The notes below the pieces were generated by a model. It did no database searches. It was not told the origin of the DNA and saw only the letters and a program-made list of their open reading frames with translations. The translations under genes and the position numbers were made by a program. DNA of 64,000 nt from Hyphomicrobium sp. GTDB lineage: Bacteria > Pseudomonadota > Alphaproteobacteria > Rhizobiales > Hyphomicrobiaceae. Below are positions 7,611 to 16,737 of this stretch, piece by piece (position 1 is the stretch's first letter; the number at the start of each line of letters is the position of its first letter). The stretch covers positions 250,501 to 314,500 of the forward strand of contig JAEUME010000002.1 in NCBI GenBank assembly GCA_016793445.1, read 5' to 3'.

Positions 7611-8432
7611 CTAAGATGCCGTGGCGGCACTCGTTTCCTCCGGTGGGCCGACAGCCTTGCGGTAGATATGCCATGTCGTGTGGCCAAGGATCGGGAGCAC
7701 GACGATCAGGCCCGCGAAAAGTGAGACCAGTGACAGCGCCAAGTGGACGGCGATGATGATGGCCCAGACCGCCATGGCCCATGGGTTCTTCAGCACGGTT
7801 TTCACGCTTGTCACCATGGCGGTGACGAAGTCGACATTGCGGTCGTAGAGCATCGGAAATGACACGGCCGAGTAGGAAAACACGATGGCTGCCAGAATTG
7901 CGCCGACGAGGTTGCCGATGGCCAGGAACACCCAGCCGCGCGAGGTGGTCAGGATCTCGTTGATGAGATTGTCCGACGTGCCGCCGCCAAAGCCCATGAA
8001 GGCGAAGAACAGGAACGCGGCGATGTCGAGCCAGATAATGAGCGTAAAGACGGTGACAACCGCCATCCAGGCCAGTTCGCGTCCCGAGACGGCTTTGATC
8101 GAACCTAATACCGCCTTCCAAGACAGCTGCTCGCCCTTCTCCAGGCGGCGGCTGACATCATAAAGTCCGGTAACCGCGAACGGTGCGAACAGTGCGAATC
8201 CGGTCGCCAAGGGGTACGCCAGATAGGGGTGGTTGAGGTAGTAGACGAGGCTGATCAAGAGCCAGCCAGCTGCCGCATAGAACGCGCCAAAGAACAGCCC
8301 GTATTTGGGCGCGGCGCGAAAGTCCCGGATACCCTCGTCCAGCGCGTCCAGAACGTCGGTCGGCGTCAGCGGGTTGACCGTCGGCCAAGCTTTGGCCGAC
8401 CCCGTCTCTTTGCCTTGTGTAACCGATGCCAT
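7611..8432 (-). CDS. DUF2189 family integral membrane protein
   Basis: A 273-residue protein. A cytoplasmic N-terminus with TPTDVLDALDEGIRDFRAAP, the typical DUF2189 opening, is followed by six predicted membrane segments and a short C-terminal tail. The family is widespread in alphaproteobacteria and of unknown function; it was once loosely linked to cytochrome oxidase subunit I, but no heme ligands can be argued here. It stands alone between the PagL-like gene and dapF. Confidence 0.85.
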   Translation of the reverse strand: MASVTQGKETGSAKAWPTVNPLTPTDVLDALDEGIRDFRAAPKYGLFFGAFYAAAGWLLISLVYYLNHPYLAYPLATGFALFAPFAVTGLYDVSRRLEKGEQLSWKAVLGSIKAVSGRELAWMAVVTVFTLIIWLDIAAFLFFAFMGFGGGTSDNLINEILTTSRGWVFLAIGNLVGAILAAIVFSYSAVSFPMLYDRNVDFVTAMVTSVKTVLKNPWAMAVWAIIIAVHLALSLVSLFAGLIVVLPILGHTTWHIYRKAVGPPEETSAATAS

Positions 8433-8699
8433 GCGCCCTCTCTAGCTAGTTATGCGGTCTTATTGTTGCAGTGCCTCGCGCACCGGTGCCCATGTGCCGC
8501 GGCGGCGTGCTTTGATGCTCAACGTCAGCCGGATATGGACAACATGCCGCATCACTTTGCAACGCTCAAGTGCCGCAAGGCCGAACTGTCTTCTGCGTCA
8601 GATCAGCGTTAGACAAAGGTTGGTCACGGCGCTCAGGCGAGACGCCACAGCGGCCGTCTTTCAATTGTCTTTTGACCGAACCCCGCCATATAAGAGCCC

Positions 8700-9560
8700 A
8701 TGACCGGCGCTGGCCCCCTCAAGTACGTCAAAATGAATGGTCTCGGAAACGAGATCGTCATCGTTGATTTGCGCGGCATTTCAAAGACTTTTACGCAAGA
8801 CGAGGTGCGCGCTGTCGCAAGTGCGCACGACACCCATTTCGACCAGATGATGGTGCTGCACACGCCCAAGACCGCCGGAACCGAGGCCTACGTGCGGATC
8901 TATAACGCCGACGGCTCGGAAGCGGGTGCTTGCGGTAACGGTATGCGCTGCGTGGGCTGGTGGATGGCGCGAGGCCGTGCAAGCCCGCAATTCAAGGTAG
9001 AGACCAAAGCGGGCGTGCTCGACATCGATGCGCGCGGCGGCACGATAGTGACCGTCGACATGGGCGAGCCGCGGTTTGGCTGGCAGGACATTCCGCTGGC
9101 CGAGGAGTTTCGCGACACGCGTGGCATCGAATTGCAGATCGGTCCCATCGACAATCCCGTGCTGCATTCGCCCTCGGTGGTCAACGTCGGCAATCCGCAC
9201 GCCGTTTTCTGGGTGGACGACGTCATGGCGCACGACTTGGGGCGCCTCGGGCCGATGCTGGAGAACCATCCGATCTTCCCCGAGCGCGCCAACATCTCGC
9301 TCGCGCACGTCACCGCCGATAACGCGATTACCGTGCGCACCTGGGAGCGCGGCGCTGGGCTGACACAGGCGTGCGGCTCGGCTGCATGCGCTGCGGCCGT
9401 GTCGGCGGCGCGCAAGAAGCTGACCGGCCGCAAGGTGATCGTCACGCTTCCGGGCGGACCGCTTGAGATCGAGTGGACGCCCAATAATCGCATTCTGATG
9501 ACCGGCCCGGCGCAGTTCGAGCACGATGGCGTGCTGAACCTCGCCCGCGCGCCGGCCTAA
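8700..9560 (+). CDS. dapF: Diaminopimelate epimerase
   Basis: A 286-residue cofactor-independent epimerase that converts LL- to meso-diaminopimelate for lysine and peptidoglycan. Both active-site cysteines are present: C78 in ACGNGMRC and C225 in TQACGSAAC. The substrate-binding NGLGNE (13-18) and GNPHAVF are also seen. It is the first gene of a rightward cluster with mtaB and ftsY, an order common in Hyphomicrobiales. asd and dapB of the same pathway are elsewhere in the window. Confidence 0.96.
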   Translation: MTGAGPLKYVKMNGLGNEIVIVDLRGISKTFTQDEVRAVASAHDTHFDQMMVLHTPKTAGTEAYVRIYNADGSEAGACGNGMRCVGWWMARGRASPQFKVETKAGVLDIDARGGTIVTVDMGEPRFGWQDIPLAEEFRDTRGIELQIGPIDNPVLHSPSVVNVGNPHAVFWVDDVMAHDLGRLGPMLENHPIFPERANISLAHVTADNAITVRTWERGAGLTQACGSAACAAAVSAARKKLTGRKVIVTLPGGPLEIEWTPNNRILMTGPAQFEHDGVLNLARAPA

Positions 9561-9605
9561 TCAGCCCCACGACAACGCAAACCGCCCGTGACCGCAAAAT
9601 CTACG

Positions 9606-10868
9606 ATGTCAGAACCTACCGTCATCACGCTCGGTTGCCGGCTCAACGCCTACGAGTCCGAAGTCATGCGCGGCCACGCGCGCGCGGCGGGCTTGGACGA
9701 TGCCGTCATCGTCAATACCTGCGCGGTGACGAGCGAGGCGGTGCGTAACGCCTCGCAAACGATCCGGCGTATCCGGCGCGAAAATCCCACCGCGCGCATC
9801 ATCGTCACCGGATGCGCCGCCCAGGTCGAGCCTGAGCGCTTTGCCGAGATGGCGGAAGTGGATCACGTCATCGGCAACGGCGAGAAAATGAAGGCTGAGA
9901 CCTTCGCCGGGCTTACGATACCTGACAGCGAGCGCGTGCAGGTCGACGACATCATGAGCGTGCGCGAGACAGCCTCCCACATGATCGAAGGGTTCGGCAC
10001 ACGCGCGCGCGCTTATGTACAGGTACAGAACGGCTGCGATCACCGCTGCACGTTTTGCATCATCCCTTACGGCCGCGGACCATCGCGCTCGGTGCCCGCC
10101 GGTCACGTCGTTGCCGAGATCCGCAGCCTCGTCGAGAAGGGCTTTCCCGAGGTCGTGCTGACGGGTGTCGATATCACCTCCTACGGTCCCGATCTCCCCG
10201 GAGAGATGACGCTTGGCAAGCTGGTGCGACAGATCCTCAAGCACGTGCCCGGGTTGAAGCGTCTCAGGCTGTCGTCCATCGACCAGGTCGAAGCCGATCC
10301 GCATCTCTTGATGGCATTGGCCGAGGAAGACCGGTTGATGCCGCATCTGCACCTCTCCATGCAGGCTGGCGATGATCTCATCCTGAAGCGGATGAAGCGC
10401 CGGCACAGCCGCTCCGACGCCATTCGTTTTTGCGAAGAGGTGCGCCGTATCCGTCCTGACGTCGTCTTCGGTGCCGATCTCATCGCGGGGTTTCCGACCG
10501 AAACGGAAGACATGTTCGCCCGCTCGCTCGGCATTGTCGACGACTGCGGGCTGACGTTCCTGCACGTGTTTCCCTTCTCGCCCCGCAAGGGAACGCCAGC
10601 CGCCCGCATGCCCCAGGTGGCGCGTGCAACGGTGAAGGAGCGCGCCGCACGCCTGCGGGCCAAGGGCACGGATGTGCTGGACGCCTATCTGAACCGGCAA
10701 GCAGGCGAGAACTGCGACGTGCTGATGGAGCGCGACCGTGTCGGGCGCACGCCACACTTTGCGGAGGTGGACGTTTCGGGCCGTGGCGATTTTCTGGCTG
10801 GCGAGATCATCAAGGCCCGTATCACAGGCCGCAATGGGGACAAGTTGATGGGTGAGGCGATCGCGTGA
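9606..10868 (+). CDS. mtaB: tRNA (t6A37) methylthiotransferase MtaB
   Basis: 420 residues from the ATG at 9606; a GTG at 9588 in frame is an alternative. The order is UPF0004 domain (C11 in LGCRLN, NTCAVT, VTGCAAQ, which bind one 4Fe-4S cluster), radical SAM domain with C144-x3-C148-x2-C151 (CDHRCTFC), then a TRAM domain at the C-terminus. It adds a methylthio group to t6A37, giving ms2t6A in tRNAs reading ANN codons. The stop overlaps the ftsY GTG start by four bases, so the two are translationally coupled. Confidence 0.95.
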   Translation: MSEPTVITLGCRLNAYESEVMRGHARAAGLDDAVIVNTCAVTSEAVRNASQTIRRIRRENPTARIIVTGCAAQVEPERFAEMAEVDHVIGNGEKMKAETFAGLTIPDSERVQVDDIMSVRETASHMIEGFGTRARAYVQVQNGCDHRCTFCIIPYGRGPSRSVPAGHVVAEIRSLVEKGFPEVVLTGVDITSYGPDLPGEMTLGKLVRQILKHVPGLKRLRLSSIDQVEADPHLLMALAEEDRLMPHLHLSMQAGDDLILKRMKRRHSRSDAIRFCEEVRRIRPDVVFGADLIAGFPTETEDMFARSLGIVDDCGLTFLHVFPFSPRKGTPAARMPQVARATVKERAARLRAKGTDVLDAYLNRQAGENCDVLMERDRVGRTPHFAEVDVSGRGDFLAGEIIKARITGRNGDKLMGEAIA

Positions 10869-12037
10869 GCGAACCTGAACCAAAACGCAAAGGTTTGCTT
10901 GGCCGCCTGTTTGGTGGCAAAGCGCAGCAACCGGAGGTACCGGCAGAGCCTGCCGAACCTCAGTCCGGCGCCATAGAGCGCGCTGAACCGCGGGATGCGG
11001 ATGCGGGTGCAGCTTCGCACGACGCTATGCCGCTTCCTGCCGCCGCCGACGCAGAGCCGCCAGAGCACGTGCCAGAGCAGATCACGTCCAGTCTGGCGCC
11101 GGCCGAATCTTCTCAGTCGCAACCCAAAGCGACCTGGTTTCAGCGTCTCAAAGCCGGGCTGGGCAAGACGTCCAGTAAGCTCACCGATGGCATCACGGGT
11201 CTCTTCACCAAACGCAAGCTCGACGCGAGCACGCTTGATGAGCTCGAAGATCTTCTGATCCAGTCCGATCTGGGCATTGCAATGGCCTCGCGCATCACCG
11301 ACGCGATCGGTAAAGGCCGCTTTGAAAAGGGCATTTCGCCTGACGAGGTGCGCGCGATCCTGGCCACTGAAGTCGAGAAGGTTCTTGCGCCTATTGCCAA
11401 GCCACTGACCGTCGATGGTGCGCACAGGCCGCACGTCATCATGATGGTCGGCGTCAATGGCACCGGAAAGACGACGACCATCGGCAAGCTCGCGGCAAAG
11501 TTCAAAATGGAAGGCAAATCCGTTATGATGGCCGCAGGAGACACGTTCCGCGCGGCTGCTATCGATCAACTCAAAGTTTGGGGCGAGCGTACAGGTACGC
11601 CCGTGGTTGCAAGCGCGGTGGGTGCTGATTCGTCCGGTCTTGCGTTCGAGGCGTTGAAGAAGGCGCAGGCTGCGGACATCGACGTGCTGCTTCTCGATAC
11701 CGCAGGGCGTTTGCAGAACAAGCAGGCGCTGATGGAGGAACTCGAGAAGATGACGCGTGTTCTGAAAAAGATAGATCCGTCAGCGCCGCACGACGTTGTC
11801 CTTGTCCTGGACGCGACAACCGGGCAAAACGCGTTGCAGCAGGTGGATGTTTTTGGCAAACGTGCGGGCGTGACCGGCCTGGTCATGACAAAGCTGGATG
11901 GGACCGCGCGCGGCGGCATTTTGGTCGCAATTGGAGAGAAGTTTAAACTGCCGGTGCACGCCATCGGCGTGGGTGAAGGGGTGGACGACCTGCAGCCTTT
12001 CGCAGCGGCGGATTTCGCCAAGGCGATCGCGGGTTGA
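10865..12037 (+). CDS. ftsY: SRP receptor FtsY
   Basis: A 390-residue protein starting at GTG, overlapping mtaB by 4 bp. The first about 95 residues are an acidic, Pro/Ala-rich A region that contacts the membrane. The N domain follows, then the GTPase domain with P-loop GVNGTGKT at 196-203, DTAGR and TKLDGTARGG. It receives the Ffh-ribosome complex at the inner membrane. Its partner ffh lies about 6.7 kb to the left on the other strand. Confidence 0.96.
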   Translation: MSEPEPKRKGLLGRLFGGKAQQPEVPAEPAEPQSGAIERAEPRDADAGAASHDAMPLPAAADAEPPEHVPEQITSSLAPAESSQSQPKATWFQRLKAGLGKTSSKLTDGITGLFTKRKLDASTLDELEDLLIQSDLGIAMASRITDAIGKGRFEKGISPDEVRAILATEVEKVLAPIAKPLTVDGAHRPHVIMMVGVNGTGKTTTIGKLAAKFKMEGKSVMMAAGDTFRAAAIDQLKVWGERTGTPVVASAVGADSSGLAFEALKKAQAADIDVLLLDTAGRLQNKQALMEELEKMTRVLKKIDPSAPHDVVLVLDATTGQNALQQVDVFGKRAGVTGLVMTKLDGTARGGILVAIGEKFKLPVHAIGVGEGVDDLQPFAAADFAKAIAG

Positions 12038-12096
12038 TTGAGTCGCGCAATAAGGCGGGCAGGTCACAGCTCTATCGAGGAGACATTTGGAATCGC

Positions 12097-12735
12097 ATGA
12101 GCAGATTGAAGAAGCTCTTCCCGTTTAACGCCGAGCAGACAATCAACATCTTGAGCGAGTTCGGGCCGCTCATCACCATGTTCGTCGTCAACGCGATCGC
12201 AGGCATCGAGGCAGGGACGTGGGCCCTCTTGATCACCACTGGGATTGCGATCGGCGTGATGTTCTACATGTTCCACCGCCCGCCGATCTTCCCGCTCATC
12301 GCGTCGGGGGTGACCATCGTTTTCGGGGCCATGACGATCATCACCGGCGATCCGATGTGGGTTCAGATCAAGGTGACGATCTTCAACGCCTTGTTCGCGG
12401 TCTTCCTGATCGGAGGCCTCATCATCAAGCACAACTTTTTCAAGTTTGTGTTCCACGAGACGTTCCACTACACCGACGAGGGCTGGAACAAGTTCACCTG
12501 GAGTTTCGCGCTGTTCTTCATATTCACGGCTATCGCCAACGAATATGTGCGTCAGACCTATCTGGACGACCACCTCTATAGGATCCTCGGCTATACGATG
12601 AATGGCGTGAACGTCTGGATCCTGTTCAAGATCGCCATCATCCTTCCGATGTCCATGTTGTACGCGTGGGTTCTGACGCGTACCCTGCAGAAGTACCGCT
12701 TGCCAGATCCGCCACCTCATACGGGCACTGGTTGA
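12097..12735 (+). CDS. Septation protein A (YciB/IspZ) family, divergent first copy
   Basis: 212 residues from the ATG at 12097; GAGGAG lies about 14 bases upstream, and the frame runs back to 12034 without a better start. It has five or six membrane segments and the family features SEFGPLITMFVVN, TIFNALFAVF and GWNKFTWSFALFFIF. YciB proteins are inner-membrane proteins linked to cell-envelope integrity and division. It is followed 18 bp later by a second, more canonical paralogue. Downstream of ftsY, as in relatives. Confidence 0.85.
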   Translation: MSRLKKLFPFNAEQTINILSEFGPLITMFVVNAIAGIEAGTWALLITTGIAIGVMFYMFHRPPIFPLIASGVTIVFGAMTIITGDPMWVQIKVTIFNALFAVFLIGGLIIKHNFFKFVFHETFHYTDEGWNKFTWSFALFFIFTAIANEYVRQTYLDDHLYRILGYTMNGVNVWILFKIAIILPMSMLYAWVLTRTLQKYRLPDPPPHTGTG

Positions 12736-12753
12736 GATTAAGGTCTGACATCA

Positions 12754-13377
12754 ATGTCTGAAGTTCGAGATAAGCCGGCGGCATCCACCGAAGCGCAGTT
12801 GGATAAGACCCAGGGTCTGAAGCTGCTCGTGGAGCTTGGACCGCTGGTGTTGTTCTTTTTGGTCAACTGGCAGGCAGGCAAGCATCTGAGCGATCCCAAG
12901 CAGGCGATCTTCTGGGCAACCGGCAGCTTCATGGCGGCAACGGTCGCGGCGCTCTGCGCTTCCAAGTATCTTTTTGGAAAAGTTGCCGTGATGCCCCTCG
13001 TGACAGGGGTGTTCGTCATGGTCTTCGGCGGTTTGACCATTTATCTGCAGGACGAGCAATTCATCAAGATGAAGCCGACGATTGTGAACGCGATCTTCTC
13101 GGCGCTGTTATTCGTCGGCCTGGTTATGAACCGGATGTTCCTCAAGATGGTCTTCGGCGATGTCATGCGCCTGACGGAGCCGGGATGGCGCAAGTTGACG
13201 GTGCGCTGGGGCGCGTTTTTTGGATTCCTCGCCCTCTTGAACGAGATCGTCTGGAGGTTTTATTCGACCGATACTTGGGTAACGTTCAAGGTCTTTGGTA
13301 TTATGCCACTCACGATGATCTTCGCGATGGCTCAGATTGGACTTTTGAAGAAATACGAAGAACACCCAAGTCATTAG
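12754..13377 (+). CDS. yciB: Septation protein A (YciB/IspZ) family, canonical second copy
   Basis: A 207-residue multi-pass inner-membrane protein. Recognisable YciB elements are LLVELGPLVLFFLVN, KPTIVNAIFSALLF, GWRKLTVRWGAFF and LNEIVWR. It is closer to the classical family than the copy just upstream, to which it is clearly homologous. The pair therefore reflects an old tandem duplication. Probably the last gene of the dapF-mtaB-ftsY transcript; an AT-rich stretch follows. Confidence 0.88.
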   Translation: MSEVRDKPAASTEAQLDKTQGLKLLVELGPLVLFFLVNWQAGKHLSDPKQAIFWATGSFMAATVAALCASKYLFGKVAVMPLVTGVFVMVFGGLTIYLQDEQFIKMKPTIVNAIFSALLFVGLVMNRMFLKMVFGDVMRLTEPGWRKLTVRWGAFFGFLALLNEIVWRFYSTDTWVTFKVFGIMPLTMIFAMAQIGLLKKYEEHPSH

Positions 13378-13386
13378 TTTGTGTTA

Positions 13387-13416
13387 ATACAGTCTGTATC
13401 CTGACGATATTAATAT
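13387..13416. promoter_or_regulatory. AT-rich palindromes upstream of the MarR gene
   Basis: ATACAG-T-CTGTAT (13387-13399) is a perfect 13-base dyad and ATATTAATAT (13407-13416) a second palindrome. A third, AGCTGT-C-ACAGCT, is at 13528-13540. They lie in the 277-bp AT-rich gap before the MarR gene. MarR proteins bind such dyads and often repress themselves; the link is inferred. Confidence 0.35.
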
Positions 13417-13654
13417 TCCTTTCTCGCCAGTGTCTCAGATCGCTGCACTGGTAAGAAAATTCTTACGAATAAACTTGCAACTCCGTAGACGATCTCCTCA
13501 AAACTGATACTTTTTAAGAAGAAATGCAGCTGTCACAGCTCTCCTCTAGTGCTCAGGCGGTCAAACTTCTGCACATTTGAAATAATCCCAAGACAGAATC
13601 GCGGAACTTTTCGTATATTCGCATTCTTGGAAAATCACTTTCTTCGAGGAGAAT

Positions 13655-14137
13655 ATGGCCCGAGACATTTCATCGAATCGTTTGGACCGGTCCCCGCTGC
13701 ACCTGCTGCACAGGGTTGGGCAATGCGCCGCTGAAGTCTTCCAGGCCGAGTTGGGCCCGGGTGATCTGACACCGCGCCAATATGCTGTTTTACTTACGGT
13801 TTCTACGAACGAAGGGCTCAGTCAGACACACCTTGTCGAGAGGACGGGCATTGATCGTTCCACACTTGCGGACATTGTGCGGCGCATGCTCAAGAAGGGC
13901 CTCCTGCAGCGCCGGCGCACCAAGGAGGACGCCCGTGCCTACGCTGTCAAATTGACGGACGAGGGCTGGCGGGTGCTGAAATCCGCCGAGCCCCTGGCGC
14001 GCAAAGTTGATGACCGCATCCTGTCGGCGCTGACGCCGAATCAGCGCGAGCGGCTTTTGTTAGACCTGAACGCCATCGTGCAGGTGCTTCGGCGCGAGGA
14101 GGAACCGGACGGCAAGGAAGCCCAAAGCAAGCGCTGA
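13655..14137 (+). CDS. MarR-family transcriptional regulator
   Basis: A 160-residue protein with the MarR winged helix: DLTPRQYAVLLTVS, the recognition region TGIDRSTLADIVRRM, and the wing RRRTKEDARAYAVKLT. The ATG is preceded by GAGGAGAAT. It stands alone, with palindromes in its upstream gap; no adjacent divergent target exists. The ligand and regulon cannot be told. Confidence 0.9.
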   Translation: MARDISSNRLDRSPLHLLHRVGQCAAEVFQAELGPGDLTPRQYAVLLTVSTNEGLSQTHLVERTGIDRSTLADIVRRMLKKGLLQRRRTKEDARAYAVKLTDEGWRVLKSAEPLARKVDDRILSALTPNQRERLLLDLNAIVQVLRREEEPDGKEAQSKR

Positions 14138-14194
14138 ACGGATAGCCTTGCGTCGCTATTGATCAGCCGCGCTGCTGAACGTTTGGCGGGCGTG

Positions 14195-15226
14195 TCAGGC
14201 CGCTGCCTTGGGCAGCAGCCTGCGTTCGATCATAGCTTCCGCGATCTGGACCGCATTGAGGGCTGCGCCCTTCAGCAGGTTGTCCGACACGATCCACATG
14301 GCCAAGCCATTCTCGACCGTTGCATCCTCGCGGATGCGCGAGACGAACGTGTCGTACTCGCCTGCGGCCTCCACCGGTGTGATGTAACCGCCCGGCTCGC
14401 GCTTATCGATCACCTGGATGCCGGGAGCGGCGCGCAAAATCTCGCGCGCCTCCTCCGGCGGCATCGGACGGGCGAACTCGATATTGAGTGATTCGGAGTG
14501 TCCGACGAATACCGGCACCCGTACGCATGTGGCGCTGAGCTTGATCTTGGGATCCAGGATCTTCTTGGTCTCCGCAAGCATCTTCCACTCTTCCTTCGTG
14601 TAGCCGTCCTCCATGAAGACGTCGATCTGAGGGATGCAGTTGAAGGCGATCTGCTTGGGGAACTTCTTCGCATCGACTTCCTGGCCGGGCACGTACTTGC
14701 CCTTCGTCTGATGCCACAGCTCATCCATGGCGTCCTTGCCGGCGCCCGAAACGGACTGGTAGGTCGAGACGATGACGCGCTTGATCGTTGCGGCGTCGTG
14801 GAGCGGCTTCAAGGCCACCACCATTTGCGCCGTCGAGCAGTTGGGATTGGCGATGATGTTCTTCTTGCTGAAGCCAGAAATGGCATCCGCGTTCACTTCC
14901 GGCACGATCAAAGGTACGTCCTGGTCGTAGCGCCAGCACGAAGAATTATCGATCACCACTGCGCCCTGGGCGCCGATTCTGGGCGACCATTCCTTCGACA
15001 CGGCGGACCCCGCCGACATCAGGCAGAAATCGGTTCCCTTGAAGTCAAAGGTCTCAAGATCGCGGCATTTCAACGTGGTGTCGCCGAAGGAGACCTGCGT
15101 GCCGATGGAGCGGCGCGAGGCGAGCGGAACGAGTTCGCTCACGGGGAATTTGCGATCAGCAAGCACGTTAAGCATTTCGCGGCCAACATTGCCCGTAGCG
15201 CCGACGATAGCGACCTTGTAGCCCAT
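14195..15226 (-). CDS. asd: Aspartate-semialdehyde dehydrogenase
   Basis: A 343-residue NADPH-dependent enzyme that makes aspartate semialdehyde, the branch point to lysine, threonine and methionine. It has the Rossmann motif GATGNVG (9-15), catalytic Cys130 in NPNCSTAQM, and the substrate-binding VSGAGKDAM. The ATG at 15226 follows AGGACATTTAGC. In many Hyphomicrobiales it is next to leuB; here three other genes lie between. Confidence 0.96.
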   Translation of the reverse strand: MGYKVAIVGATGNVGREMLNVLADRKFPVSELVPLASRRSIGTQVSFGDTTLKCRDLETFDFKGTDFCLMSAGSAVSKEWSPRIGAQGAVVIDNSSCWRYDQDVPLIVPEVNADAISGFSKKNIIANPNCSTAQMVVALKPLHDAATIKRVIVSTYQSVSGAGKDAMDELWHQTKGKYVPGQEVDAKKFPKQIAFNCIPQIDVFMEDGYTKEEWKMLAETKKILDPKIKLSATCVRVPVFVGHSESLNIEFARPMPPEEAREILRAAPGIQVIDKREPGGYITPVEAAGEYDTFVSRIREDATVENGLAMWIVSDNLLKGAALNAVQIAEAMIERRLLPKAAA

Positions 15227-15414
15227 GCTAAATGTCCTGTGGGTAGTAGCCCTGGCCATGCTGGCCAAGGCAATTTAAAAGTGTTGGCGCGAGACTTACC
15301 CGCCACGCGAGCACGGATCAAGGCCACGGGTTGCCGCCACCCCACTTAAGCCCTTGTTTTAGTCCAATCCCGTGTTTGTGTCGCACGTTGCGGGCCCTCA
15401 AGAGCGAGGTGTTC

Positions 15415-15879
15415 ATGGTCAGGATCAGGCGGGCGGGACTCTTTGCGCGGGCAGCATGTGCCGCCCTCATCGTCACGGCTCTTGGCCCGGCTACGGCACG
15501 CGCTCAGGACGTCACTTGGTTGAGCGACACTGAGATCGAAACGTTGCTTAAAGGCCGCACGCTTGATGGTATGTACGCCTCCGGCCGGCGCTTCACTGAA
15601 AGCTACTTGGAGTCGGGCGGCCTGACGTACACAGAAGACGGTGTGACGCTGACCGGCCACTGGTCGGTGCGTTCGGGAACGCTCTGTACGATCTACGACA
15701 CCGATCCCACCGGCGGGTGCTTCCGTGTCGCGCCCATGGGCGCCAATTGCTTCGAGTTCTATTTCGTGTCGCGCAGTGAGGAGGCAGCGCCGGGAAGGCC
15801 CGGCGGCAAGCCGGACTGGACCGCACGCGGCGCGGTGGAGGGCAAGGCAGAAGCCTGTACCGAAGGCGCCAACGTGTGA
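15415..15879 (+). CDS. Secreted protein of unknown function
   Basis: A 154-residue protein with a Sec signal peptide (basic start MVRIRRAG, hydrophobic core, cleavage after ATARAQ). The mature part contains ESGGLTYTEDGVTLTGHWSV and three or four cysteines (GTLCTIY, GGCFRV, NCFEFY, EACTEG) that could form disulfides. This arrangement occurs in small alphaproteobacterial periplasmic proteins of unknown role. GAGCGAGG precedes the ATG at 15415. Confidence 0.7.
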   Translation: MVRIRRAGLFARAACAALIVTALGPATARAQDVTWLSDTEIETLLKGRTLDGMYASGRRFTESYLESGGLTYTEDGVTLTGHWSVRSGTLCTIYDTDPTGGCFRVAPMGANCFEFYFVSRSEEAAPGRPGGKPDWTARGAVEGKAEACTEGANV

Positions 15880-15911
15880 GTACGCCCTCACCTGTTAAGG
15901 GGGGGTCGCAT

Positions 15912-16697
15912 TCAGCCGATCAGCCGTCCGAACAGCAAAGCTGATACTTCAACGATCCCCCCGTCTTCGATTGCGCCAGTGACGATGCAGGGGTCGGCAA
16001 GGACGTCGATCGTTGCGTCCAAAGTCTCGACCAAAAGCCAGACGAACTCGCGGCCAGAGGCTTCGTTTGTAAACAGGTTGTGCTCGATGATCTTACCCGT
16101 GAAAAGGACGGTCGACGCGGGGACGCCGCTCGACCCCTGCACTTTTTCCACATCGTGTTCGGCTGCAAACAATCCGATGGGTATGAACGCTTGAGCGGCA
16201 AACACCGGCTGCTCAGACCCTTCGTGCGCGGCGTAGTAGGCCTCTTCGTCGGGATAGATGGAAAGCTCGCGTGCGAAAGCGGCCAAGCGCGCGCGGTAAA
16301 TACCTGGCAGCGGCGCGGCCGATGACAGCGCGAAATCGACCGCATCGAAGACGACAGGGTAGCTGCCCCCCTCACCATCGCTTTGCGGTTTGACGTAGCC
16401 GTGCAGTGCGCCTTCGAAGGGATTGTCGCTCTCACGCGCCAGGGTTCGCGACAGCGCCAACGGTACGTCGCTCTTGCCCTCGAAGAAGGGGGTTAGGCCA
16501 AAGATCTCAACCGCGCCTTCCGGCGTGCGGCCAAGATGAAACCAAATTTCCGCACCTGAGCGAGAACGCCAGATGCCATAATGGCCGTGCGCGCAGGGGA
16601 TCTGTTCGCGCGCTTGGGCTGCACACGCGAGCATCGCCTCGCGGAATTGCTCCTCGCCCTCGAACTGAAAGCCGATCGTCGAAAGATTGCTGGCCAT
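15912..16697 (-). CDS. Hypothetical protein
   Basis: A 261-residue soluble protein without signal peptide or membrane segment. I recognise no family. The sequence alternates beta-rich segments (GAEIWFHLG, EFVWLLVETLDATIDVLAD), and its C-terminal portion (STVLFTGKIIEHN, PCIVTGAIEDGGIVEVSALLFGRL) looks like an OB- or beta-barrel-like segment. It is downstream of the orphan nuclease on the same strand, with only 40 bp between them, so the two may be cotranscribed. Confidence 0.6.
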   Translation of the reverse strand: MASNLSTIGFQFEGEEQFREAMLACAAQAREQIPCAHGHYGIWRSRSGAEIWFHLGRTPEGAVEIFGLTPFFEGKSDVPLALSRTLARESDNPFEGALHGYVKPQSDGEGGSYPVVFDAVDFALSSAAPLPGIYRARLAAFARELSIYPDEEAYYAAHEGSEQPVFAAQAFIPIGLFAAEHDVEKVQGSSGVPASTVLFTGKIIEHNLFTNEASGREFVWLLVETLDATIDVLADPCIVTGAIEDGGIVEVSALLFGRLIG

Positions 16698-16737
16698 GGG
16701 CGCCCCCGTTTATCCGCCAGCAGCCCTTATAGCGGCC

